NCBI GenBank assembly: GCA_034428935.1
Contig: DAOUHB010000102.1
Span: forward strand, 1 to 20,280
Direction of reading: 5' to 3'
DNA from: JAAYZQ01 sp034428935
GTDB lineage: Bacteria > Chloroflexota > Anaerolineae > JAAYZQ01
DNA length: 20,280 bases
Part shown: in pieces, positions 1-6,334 of the stretch
Position numbering within the stretch: the first letter of the stretch is position 1
How the letters are laid out: each line of letters opens with the position of its first letter
Made by a program: the position numbers and the translations under genes
The notes under the pieces: model-generated
Databases searched by the model: none
What the model was told of the DNA's origin: nothing
The model's input: the letters and a program-made list of their open reading frames with translations, nothing else

Positions 1-1
1 C

Positions 2-148
2 GCCTTTGCCCTGGCGTTGGCGCTCCCCAGCTGCGACAGCCTGGAGCTGGCACTGACCAGTTTGAAATTGTGCCTGGTGACGACCTGTAAGGTCAATCGA
101 CGTCGAAAGCATCCCAGTACCTATCAACTACTGCTGAATGTGCCTTAA
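2..148 (+). CDS. C-terminal fragment of an unidentified gene (cut by left edge)
   Basis: A reading frame is open from base 2 to a TAA at 146-148, giving 48 residues with no start codon in view. The tail is basic (it contains CKVNRRRKHPSTY), and the DNA from about 61 to 150 is clearly less GC-rich than the neighbouring genes, which would fit acquired DNA. The basic tail reminds me of transposase C-termini, but I cannot assign it. Frame 1 is also open as far as a TAA at 88-90, so even the reading frame is uncertain. It would converge on the M28 peptidase gene. Confidence 0.3.
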   Translation, partial: AFALALALPSCDSLELALTSLKLCLVTTCKVNRRRKHPSTYQLLLNVP

Positions 149-161
149 CTTGATGCGTATA

Positions 162-182
162 GGGCGGGGCTTGCCCCCGCCC
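162..182. terminator. GC-rich hairpin between convergent genes
   Basis: GGGCGGGG (162-169) pairs with CCCCGCCC (175-182) around a 5-nt loop. It lies 13 nt past the stop codon of the minus-strand peptidase and 13 nt past the stop of the left-edge frame. No T-run follows on either side, so a role as a shared terminator is only plausible. Confidence 0.35.
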
Positions 183-195
183 CAGGCTCGCCCCC

Positions 196-1389
196 CTACG
201 CATCGCCATCGAGCTGCTTCAAGATCTGCCCGGCAAAGGCGCAGGCGTCGGCCAGGGCTTGCAGCTCCACGTGCTCCGGCCGGTCCGAGACCTGGTGCCA
301 GTGGGCCTCGACGCCGCCGCGGGGCAGGGCCACAACGGTCAGGGCGGGCAGGCCGCGCCGGGTGGCGACCAGGGCGTCGGTATAGGCGATGCCCGTTTTC
401 TCGGACAGCGCCAGGCCCGGCAGGGCACTGTGGGCCGCCCGGGCCGCCTCCAGCGCCCGGGGGTGGGTCGCGTGCTTCAGGATGAGGCCATCGGCCGTCA
501 GGGTCACCAGGTGGCCGATGCCCACCTGGTCGAGGACGACGATGAGGTCCTCCTGGCCCAGGACCTCACCGTGGGCGTCGAGGAAGGCGGCCATGCCGGC
601 CGCGCCGGTCTCCTCGCAGCCGGTGAGGGCCAGCCAGACCTGGGTGTGGGCCAGGGGCTCATCGCCCAGGCGGGCGGCCAGGGCCAGGGCCACCCCCACG
701 CCCGAGGCGTTGTCGTTGGCGCCGGGCGAAAAGGGGGTCCGGTCGGCGTGCAGGCAGAGGGCCAGGGCCACGAGTTGCACGGCCGCGGCCGCCAGGCCGG
801 GCCAGCGGACCCAGCTCCAGCCCAGGGCCGCACCCAGGGCGTAGAGCAGCGCGCCGGCGGCCATGCTGGCGAATGCCGCGCCCACCAGCAGGCTAAACAG
901 CCGCTGCCAGGCGGGCGAGGAATAAAAGATGGGCGTGCGGTGCGTGTCCAGGTGGGCGCACAGGACGGCGCGCCGCCGCACCTCGCCGCTGGGAGGGACG
1001 ATGCCCACGGCGTTGCGGCTCCGGCCGGCGGGCAGGAGCCGGCGCAGCCAGTTGCCTGCCAGGTCGGTCTCGCGCAGCATGCCCCAGGCGCCCAGGCCGC
1101 TGAGGACGGCGGCGGCGGCCAGGGCCAGGCCCTCGCCTGGCAGCAGCAGGGCCAGGAGCGCCGCCAGGAGGGCAGTGGCAAAGGCCAGGGCATAGGGGCG
1201 GTAGGTGGAGGGCGAGCCGCGAAAGGGCTCTACGGCCACACCCTGCAGCCCCAGGCTGCGCATCCGGTCCGCGGCGTAGGCGGCCGCCCGCTCCTCGGCG
1301 GCGGTGCAGCTCCCCCGCGGGCCGATCTCCCCTGCCAGGGCGCGGACGTGTTCCAGGGCCCGCGCCGCTCCATCCTGCGCTCCAGACAT
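196..1389 (-). CDS. Membrane-embedded M28-family zinc metallopeptidase
   Basis: Predicted di-zinc aminopeptidase-type enzyme of 397 residues that removes residues from peptides. The M28 ligand pattern is complete: HLD (H146, D148), NDNASG (D226), the EE pair in GCEETG (E259 as base, E260 as ligand), D287 in VVLDQVG, and H365 in HWHQVSD. Two hydrophobic stretches at about 65-105 precede the first ligand, and two more (about 163-185 and 195-213) lie between D148 and D226, so the enzyme is probably an integral membrane protein. I chose the ATG at 1389 because GGAGG sits just upstream; a longer frame to 1497 would run through the promoter. A promoter (TTGCCC, 17 nt, TAGAAT) lies directly upstream. 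It is divergent from the methyltransferase gene. The physiological substrate is unknown. Confidence 0.88.
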   Translation of the reverse strand: MSGAQDGAARALEHVRALAGEIGPRGSCTAAEERAAAYAADRMRSLGLQGVAVEPFRGSPSTYRPYALAFATALLAALLALLLPGEGLALAAAAVLSGLGAWGMLRETDLAGNWLRRLLPAGRSRNAVGIVPPSGEVRRRAVLCAHLDTHRTPIFYSSPAWQRLFSLLVGAAFASMAAGALLYALGAALGWSWVRWPGLAAAAVQLVALALCLHADRTPFSPGANDNASGVGVALALAARLGDEPLAHTQVWLALTGCEETGAAGMAAFLDAHGEVLGQEDLIVVLDQVGIGHLVTLTADGLILKHATHPRALEAARAAHSALPGLALSEKTGIAYTDALVATRRGLPALTVVALPRGGVEAHWHQVSDRPEHVELQALADACAFAGQILKQLDGDA

Positions 1390-1417
1390 ATCTCTCCCTC
1401 CTCCGGGTCCTGGTCCC

Positions 1418-1446
1418 ATTCTATCACGGCTCCGTTCCCGGGGCAA
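1418..1446 (-). promoter_or_regulatory. Sigma70-type promoter of the M28 peptidase
   Basis: On the minus strand, TTGCCC (1446-1441), a 17-nt spacer and TAGAAT (1423-1418) with TGA before the -10 (extended -10). The predicted start near 1411 leaves a leader of about 21 nt that contains the GGAGG ribosome site. Confidence 0.7.
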
Positions 1447-1490
1447 CTCGGGCCTGTTCGGGTCCGCACGACGAATGCGCCCGGGGGAAA

Positions 1491-1519
1491 TTGCCAAGTC
1501 ACCCGACCTGTGCTACACT
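1491..1519 (+). promoter_or_regulatory. Promoter of the methyltransferase gene, likely leaderless
   Basis: TTGCCA (1491-1496), a 17-nt spacer and TACACT (1514-1519). The normal start distance (6-8 nt after the -10) puts +1 at about 1526-1527, which is the A of the ATG at 1527. No Shine-Dalgarno sequence precedes that ATG, consistent with a leaderless transcript. Confidence 0.65.
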
Positions 1520-1526
1520 CCTGCCC

Positions 1527-2414
1527 ATGAGCGAGCCACGGCGCCTGTGCGATTACGAAAACAGCAGCTACCGCACCGACTTCTGGGAGGGGCAGGGCCG
1601 GGAGTACGAGGACCGGGCCGAGCGGTTGGCCCTTCGGCGCTTGCTGCCGCCGGCGGGCCGCCGGCTCGTGGACGTGGGGGCCGGCTTTGGCCGCCTCTCG
1701 GACTTTTACGAGGGCTACGAGCAGGTGGTCCTCCTGGACTATTCCACCTCGCTGCTGCGCCAGGCGCAGGAGCGGCTGGGCCGCGATCCGCGCCTGGCCT
1801 ACGTGGCCGCCAACTTTTACGCCATGCCCTTTGCCGCGGGCACCTTTGACGCCGCGATGATGGTCCGGGTGATGCACCACGTGGAGGACGTGCCCGCCTT
1901 CCTGGGCCAGATGGGGCACATCCTGGCCGGTGGGGGCTCGTTCGTCGTGGAGTTTGCCAGCAAGCGCCACCTGAAGTCCATCCTGCGCTGGGCCCTTGGC
2001 CGCCAGCGCTGGAGCCCCTTTGACCCCGAGCCCTACGAGTTCGTGGAGATGAATTTCGACTTTCACCCGGCCTGGATGCGGGCCAGGCTGGCCGAAGCCG
2101 CGTTTCACGTGAAACAATGCCGCACCGTGTCCCACTTTCGCCTGCCGCTCCTCAAGCGCCTGGTCCCCGCCGGCGCCCTGGCGGCCCTCGACGGCCTGTT
2201 GCAGCCCACCGGCGCCTGGTGGCAGCTCACCCCCAGCGTCTTCTGTCGCGCCGTCCTCGACGGCCCGCCGGCGCCGGCAACGGAGGAGCTGGTCTTTCGC
2301 TGCCCGGCGTGCGGCAGCTCTCCGCTCCGCCAGGCGGCAGAGGCGATGGCCTGCGGCAAGTGCGGCCGCCGGTGGCCTATCGAGGATGGCATCTATAATT
2401 TCAAGGTCGAGTAG
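1527..2414 (+). CDS. Class I SAM methyltransferase with C-terminal Trm112-like zinc ribbon
   Basis: A 295-residue protein. Residues about 45-145 form a Rossmann methyltransferase fold: motif I is VDVGAGFGRL (48-57), an acidic strand end is LLDYS (69-73), and motif IV/V is FDAAMMVRVMHHVED (107-121), the Methyltransf_11 pattern. Residues 257-295 form a separate four-cysteine ribbon (C259, C262, C276, C279) ending in a GRRWPIEDGIYNF segment, which closely resembles the end of bacterial Trm112-like (COG2835) proteins. The substrate is not evident; small molecule, lipid, tRNA or protein are all possible. The start is the ATG at 1527, set by the promoter; upstream in-frame codons would lie inside the promoter. 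The gene contains a parS-like site at 2101-2116 (codons for FHVKQ). Confidence 0.82.
   Translation: MSEPRRLCDYENSSYRTDFWEGQGREYEDRAERLALRRLLPPAGRRLVDVGAGFGRLSDFYEGYEQVVLLDYSTSLLRQAQERLGRDPRLAYVAANFYAMPFAAGTFDAAMMVRVMHHVEDVPAFLGQMGHILAGGGSFVVEFASKRHLKSILRWALGRQRWSPFDPEPYEFVEMNFDFHPAWMRARLAEAAFHVKQCRTVSHFRLPLLKRLVPAGALAALDGLLQPTGAWWQLTPSVFCRAVLDGPPAPATEELVFRCPACGSSPLRQAAEAMACGKCGRRWPIEDGIYNFKVE
2101..2116. other. parS: parS-like ParB-binding site
   Basis: CGTTTCACGTGAAACA matches the widely conserved bacterial parS consensus TGTTTCACGTGAAACA at 15 of 16 positions, differing only in the first base. It includes the full 14-nt palindrome GTTTCACGTGAAAC. It lies inside the methyltransferase coding sequence, as many chromosomal parS sites lie inside genes, about 450 bp before dnaN and 1.7 kb before rsmG, genes often found near oriC. 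I see no second copy in the window. Confidence 0.75.
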
Positions 2415-2457
2415 GGATCACCGCCTGCTCGACAGGTATTCGCGCGCCCTTCCCCGC

Positions 2458-2486
2458 TTGAACTTCTGCCCACCTTATGGTATACT
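2458..2486 (+). promoter_or_regulatory. Promoter of dnaN
   Basis: TTGAAC (2458-2463), a 17-nt spacer and TATACT (2481-2486) preceded by TGG (extended -10). Predicted +1 is near 2493, giving a leader of about 75 nt before the ATG at 2567. Confidence 0.75.
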
Positions 2487-2566
2487 GTACCCGTCTGTGA
2501 CCCCTGCATCTTGTGGGCAGTGGCAGGGTTCACCCCAACGACTTGCGCTCGTTAAGGAGGTCCGCC

Positions 2567-3718
2567 ATGAAGATCACCTGTCTGCAGGAAAACCTGGCCC
2601 GGGGCCTGGCCACCGTCGGCCGCGCCGTCGCCAGCCGGTCAACGCTGCCGGTCCTGTCCAACATCCTCCTCGAGAGTGACGAGGGCCGGCTGCGCCTGGC
2701 AGCCACCAACCTCGAGATCGGCGTCAGTTGCTGGATCGGCGCCCGGGTGGAAGAGGAGGGCCGCACCACCGTGCCTGCCCGCCTCCTCACCGAGTTTGTC
2801 AACTCCCTGCCGCCCGGCCAGATCGAGATGGAGCTCTCCGAGCGGACCCAGACCCTCAACCTGAAGTGCGCCCGCTACGAGGCCAACATCAAGGGCATCG
2901 ATGCCAGCGAGTTTCCCCTCGTCCCCACGGCCGACACCATCGCCGCCCAGGGAGCCGGCCACAGGCTGCACCTGCAGGGCGAGAACTTTCGGCGCATGAT
3001 CGACCAGGCCGTCTTTGCCGCCGCCACCGACGAGAGCCGCCCCATCCTCACCGGCGTCCTGGCCCAGTTCCATCAGGGCGGCCTCACCCTGGCCGCCGCC
3101 GATGGCTTTCGCCTGGCCGTGACCTCCGCCGACGTGGGCGCTGACCTCGACGAGGTCACCAGCGTCATCATCCCCGCCCGCGCCCTCAGCGAGCTGGCGC
3201 GCATCAGCACCGGCGAGGAAGAGACCATCGAGCTCATTATTACGCCCGGCCGCAACCAGATCCTCTTTCACCTGCCCAACACCGACCTGGTCTCGCAGCT
3301 CATCGAGGGCAACTTTCCCGACTATAAGCAGATTGTACCAAAGTCCTACAGCACGCGGACGGTGGTCAACACCCAGGACCTGCTCAAGGCGGTCAAGGTG
3401 GCCTTTCTCTTTGCCCGCGACGCGGCCAACATCATCCGCTTCAACGCCGTGCCCGGCAGCGAGTTGACCCCCGGGCAGATGATCGTGACCGCCACCTCGG
3501 CCGAGTTTGGCGACAACGTCAGCGAGATCGACGCCAGCATCCAGGGCGACGAGACCGAGATCGCCTTTAACGCGCGCTACATGATCGACGCCCTGAACGT
3601 CGTCGGCACCCCCGAAGTGGCCGTGGAGACCAGCACCAGCAGCAGCCCCGGTGTGCTCCGGCCCGTGGGAGGCGACGATTTCCTGTGCGTCATCATGCCC
3701 ATGCACATCACCCGTTGA
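2567..3718 (+). CDS. dnaN: DNA polymerase III beta subunit (sliding clamp)
   Basis: The protein forms a ring-shaped dimer that tethers the replicative polymerase to DNA. It has 383 residues, normal for the family, with the expected three repeated clamp domains (roughly 1-130, 131-255, 256-383). The N-terminus (MKITCLQENLARGL), the TLPVLSNILLE strand, the FPDYKQIVP segment and the C-terminal MPMHITR end are family hallmarks. The start is fixed by AAGGAGG at 2554-2560, 6 nt before the ATG; upstream in-frame codons are not needed. It has its own strong promoter and is closed by a clear rho-independent terminator at 3736-3769, so it is probably monocistronic. No dnaA or recF lies beside it, so it is detached from the classical dnaA-dnaN-recF cluster within this view. 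Confidence 0.97.
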   Translation: MKITCLQENLARGLATVGRAVASRSTLPVLSNILLESDEGRLRLAATNLEIGVSCWIGARVEEEGRTTVPARLLTEFVNSLPPGQIEMELSERTQTLNLKCARYEANIKGIDASEFPLVPTADTIAAQGAGHRLHLQGENFRRMIDQAVFAAATDESRPILTGVLAQFHQGGLTLAAADGFRLAVTSADVGADLDEVTSVIIPARALSELARISTGEEETIELIITPGRNQILFHLPNTDLVSQLIEGNFPDYKQIVPKSYSTRTVVNTQDLLKAVKVAFLFARDAANIIRFNAVPGSELTPGQMIVTATSAEFGDNVSEIDASIQGDETEIAFNARYMIDALNVVGTPEVAVETSTSSSPGVLRPVGGDDFLCVIMPMHITR

Positions 3719-3735
3719 GGCCGATGGCCCGGGCC

Positions 3736-3769
3736 GCCCTCCTGGTCTCCTGGCCGGGAGGGCTTTTAT
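3736..3769 (+). terminator. Rho-independent terminator after dnaN
   Basis: A 10-bp stem (3736-3745 with 3754-3763, one G-T pair) with an 8-nt loop is followed directly by TTTTAT. It starts 17 nt past the dnaN stop. Confidence 0.85.
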
Positions 3770-3820
3770 CTATACGGGCGGGCTGCGAACCCGGGCCGCG
3801 GGCGACGATTGGATAGCCGG

Positions 3821-4549
3821 ATGGAGCGATTAGCGGATGGGGCGAGGGCCCTCGGCCTTCGCCTTACGGACAAACAACTGGCCTCGTTCCAGGTCTACTA
3901 CGAAGAGCTGGTCGCCTGGAACGAGAAGTTTAACCTGACGGCCATCACCGAATACGACCAGGTCCAGGTCCGCCACTTTCTCGACTCGCTCTCTTGCCTC
4001 CTCGCCGACGAGGTGCGCCGCGCCCTGGCCCGCCCCGACGCCCGCGCCATCGACGTCGGCAGCGGCGCCGGCTTCCCGGGCATCCCCCTCAAGCTGGTCT
4101 GTCCCGGGCTGCACCTCACGCTCCTGGAGGCCACGGGGAAAAAGGTGACCTTCCTGGAGCACATGGTCGAACGCCTGGGGCTGCAACGGGTCACCCCCAT
4201 CCATGCCCGGGCGGAGGAGCTGGCCCACGACCCCGCACACCGCGAGATCTACGACCTGGCCCTGGCCCGCGCCGTGGCCGACCTGCCGGCCCTGGTCGAA
4301 TACACCCTCCCCTTTTGCAGGCCCGGCGGCTGGTTCGTGGCCCAGAAGGGCGAGTCCGGCTCGGCCGAGGCCTGGAGCGCCGGCAAGGCCCTGGAGATCC
4401 TGGGCGGCGAGCTGCGCCGCGTCCTCCACGTGGAGCTGTCGGGCCTGCCCGAGGACCGGTCCCTGGTGGTCGTGGCCAAGGTCAGCCCCACCCCGGCCGC
4501 CTACCCTCGCCGGCCGGGCGTGCCCACCAAGCGTCCCCTGGGGGGCTGA
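3821..4549 (+). CDS. rsmG: 16S rRNA (guanine-527 N7) methyltransferase
   Basis: RsmG (GidB) uses SAM to methylate N7 of G527 in the 530 loop of 16S rRNA. The 242-residue protein has the family signatures WNEKFNLTAIT (33-43), HFLDSL (52-57), the SAM-binding loop DVGSGAGFPGIPL (78-90), LLEATGKKVTFLEH and the ARAVADLPALVEY block. The C-terminus has about 20 extra basic, Pro-rich residues. I use the ATG at 3821; a TTG at 3809 in the same frame is the alternative, and neither has a good Shine-Dalgarno sequence. It lies 100 bp after dnaN, beyond that gene's terminator, and I could not identify a promoter of its own with confidence. Confidence 0.95.
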   Translation: MERLADGARALGLRLTDKQLASFQVYYEELVAWNEKFNLTAITEYDQVQVRHFLDSLSCLLADEVRRALARPDARAIDVGSGAGFPGIPLKLVCPGLHLTLLEATGKKVTFLEHMVERLGLQRVTPIHARAEELAHDPAHREIYDLALARAVADLPALVEYTLPFCRPGGWFVAQKGESGSAEAWSAGKALEILGGELRRVLHVELSGLPEDRSLVVVAKVSPTPAAYPRRPGVPTKRPLGG

Positions 4550-4606
4550 CCGTTGGTAGAAGGTTAAAAATTCTTAAGGAACAAGCCGGCCCGTGGCAAG
4601 CTTGAC

Positions 4607-4635
4607 GAGCTATTTCTGCGCTTTGCTCTTTTTTT
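4607..4635 (+). terminator. Possible weak terminator after rsmG
   Basis: GAGC (4607-4610) can pair with GCTC (4625-4628), followed by seven T residues (4629-4635). The stem is only 4 bp with a 14-nt loop, so this may be no more than an AT-rich spacer. Confidence 0.25.
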
Positions 4636-4704
4636 CCTCATTTTTACTGGCATACTGATACTTCCTCGGCCGCCTCCTTCCTGCCTAACGGCATATCTGC
4701 AAAT

Positions 4705-4733
4705 TTTTGTTTTGCACGGGATGGGGGTATACT
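4705..4733 (+). promoter_or_regulatory. Probable promoter of the papain-like protease
   Basis: A perfect -10 TATACT (4728-4733) lies 17 nt after a weak -35 (TTTTGT, 4705-4710); TTGTTT at 4707-4712 with a 15-nt spacer is an alternative. The predicted leader is about 27 nt and includes AAAGGAG. Confidence 0.5.
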
Positions 4734-4766
4734 TACAGTACCTCAAGTGGAGAAAGGAGATTGTAC

Positions 4767-6263
4767 GTGAAGACAAGGATGACCGTCGGATTGTGCCTCG
4801 TCATGGTTCTCCTGGTGGCGATGGGTGCCCACGCGGCGACGGCCGCGCCTCCTCCCGCCGTGGAAAAGATCATCAACGAAGCGCACCATGGGCAGCGGGT
4901 CGAGGTCAAGGGAGAGCTCCTGGTCCTCAACCTCGAGGGCAACCCTTCCACCGGCTACGCCTGGCAGGTCCAGGGCGTGGACGGCGCCGTGCTGCGCCAG
5001 GTGGGCCAGCCCGAATGGGTGTCGCGGGGACCGGCCCGGATGGGCGCGCCGGCCACCCAGGTGCTGCGCTTTGCCGGCGTGGGCCGGGGCGTCACCACCC
5101 TCGACCTGGCGTACGTCCGGCCCTGGGCCGGGGAAGCCAAACCGGCCAAGACCTACCGCGTCGAGGTGCAGGTCAGCCAGCCTTCCCCGAAAGTAGCCGA
5201 GCCTGCCGCTCCGCAGGACGAAGCGGCGGCCAGCGTGCCGACCCTCGGCGCGCTCCCGGGCACCTACAACTGGTGCGCCCTGGGCGGTTGCACGCCGGTC
5301 CGCGACCAGGGCGCGTGCGGCAGTTGCTGGGCCTTTGGCACCGTCGGCCCCCTGGAGTCGGCCATCCTCATCAAGGACGGCGTCTCCCGGGACCTGTCCG
5401 AGCAGTACCTGGTTTCCTGCAACATCGACGGCTGGGGCTGTAACGGCGGCTGGTGGGCCCACGACTACCACGAGTGGAAGTTCCCGCCCAGCGAGACCAC
5501 GGCGGGCGCCGTCTACGAAGCCGACTTTCAATACACCGCCACCGACGCTCCCTGCAACGGCCCCTACACGCACTACGAAAAGATCGTCGACTGGGTGTTC
5601 ATCGGGTCGGAGAATGCCGTGGCGCCCGTCGACGCCATCAAGCAGGCCATCTTCGACCACGGCCCCGTCTCTGCCGCGGTGTGCGTGAACACCGACTTTC
5701 AGGGCTACACGGGTGGCGTCTTTAACCCCACCAAGCCCTGCCGGCAGATCAACCACGCCATCGTCCTGGTGGGCTGGGACGACAGCAAGGGCGCCTGGCT
5801 TCTGCGCAACTCCTGGGGCCCTGACTGGGGCGAGGATGGCTACATGTGGATTGCCTACGGCAAGTCGCAGGTGGGCTACTCGGCCAACTATGTAGTCTAT
5901 GGCTCCTCGACGCCGACCCCGACCCCGCCGCCCCCGCCGCCCGACGGCACCATGCACGTCTCGGACATCGACATGTGGTACGGCATGTCGGGCAGGAGCT
6001 ACATGGTCTACACCAAGGTGACCGTCGTCGACGAGGACAACCTGCCCGTCTCGGCCGCCACCGTCTCCATCCAGATCACCACGCCCACGGGCAGCACGGC
6101 CACCGGCTCGGCCGCGACTGGCGCCGACGGCACGGCAACCTTTAGCTTGAAGAACAAGGCGCAGGGAACCTACACCTCGCAGGTGACCAACGTCACCCAC
6201 GCCACCTACACCTACGCCCCGACGGACAATGTCGAAACGAGCGAGTCGCTGATCGTACCCTGA
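4767..6263 (+). CDS. Secreted papain-like (C1A) protease with N-terminal chagasin-like inhibitor domain
   Basis: A 498-residue exported cysteine protease. Signal peptide about 1-27. Residues about 32-137 form a chagasin-like (inhibitor I42) domain in which all three inhibitory loops are recognisable: NPSTGYAW (59-66), the Gly/Ala-rich turn about 92-108 and RPW (118-120). Residues about 160-380 form the peptidase: Q181 (oxyanion hole), C187 in CGSCWAF, H330 in NHAIVLVGW and N348 in NSWGPDWG are all present. A Pro/Thr linker (382-393) leads to an Ig-like beta domain (about 395-498). No I29-type propeptide is seen. The start is the GTG at 4767 with AAAGGAG 7 nt upstream; an in-frame ATG lies at 4779. 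Closed by a strong terminator. Substrate is unknown. Confidence 0.93.
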   Translation: MKTRMTVGLCLVMVLLVAMGAHAATAAPPPAVEKIINEAHHGQRVEVKGELLVLNLEGNPSTGYAWQVQGVDGAVLRQVGQPEWVSRGPARMGAPATQVLRFAGVGRGVTTLDLAYVRPWAGEAKPAKTYRVEVQVSQPSPKVAEPAAPQDEAAASVPTLGALPGTYNWCALGGCTPVRDQGACGSCWAFGTVGPLESAILIKDGVSRDLSEQYLVSCNIDGWGCNGGWWAHDYHEWKFPPSETTAGAVYEADFQYTATDAPCNGPYTHYEKIVDWVFIGSENAVAPVDAIKQAIFDHGPVSAAVCVNTDFQGYTGGVFNPTKPCRQINHAIVLVGWDDSKGAWLLRNSWGPDWGEDGYMWIAYGKSQVGYSANYVVYGSSTPTPTPPPPPPDGTMHVSDIDMWYGMSGRSYMVYTKVTVVDEDNLPVSAATVSIQITTPTGSTATGSAATGADGTATFSLKNKAQGTYTSQVTNVTHATYTYAPTDNVETSESLIVP

Positions 6264-6280
6264 CCCTGGGCGGCGACCAG

Positions 6281-6318
6281 AACCCCCTGCCGGGCCCGAG
6301 GCAGGGGGTTTGTTTTTC
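6281..6318. terminator. Strong terminator, probably shared by convergent genes
   Basis: A perfect 11-bp stem (6281-6291 with 6300-6310) with an 8-nt loop is followed on the plus strand by TTTGTTTTT. It ends the protease gene. The same hairpin lies about 25 nt past the ybbR stop on the minus strand, but with only a short T-tract in that direction. Confidence 0.88.
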
Positions 6319-6334
6319 TACGCTCGCCGGCCGG

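Noticed and set aside
259..1530. Long plus-strand frame opposite the M28 peptidase (423 codons)
   Set aside because: Its translation is low-complexity Gly/Gln/Ala sequence, as expected from the reverse frame of a GC-rich gene, while the minus strand shows a full set of M28 motifs and a promoter.
2415..2566. oriC in the gap before dnaN
   Set aside because: No DnaA box (TTATCCACA or close variants) is visible; the gap is explained by a promoter and leader.
4424..4435. CTCCACGTGGAG palindrome in rsmG, and CCACGTGG at 1877-1884, as further parS sites
   Set aside because: They share only the inner core with parS and mismatch in the flanking TGTT/AACA bases; CACGTG is common in this GC-rich coding DNA.
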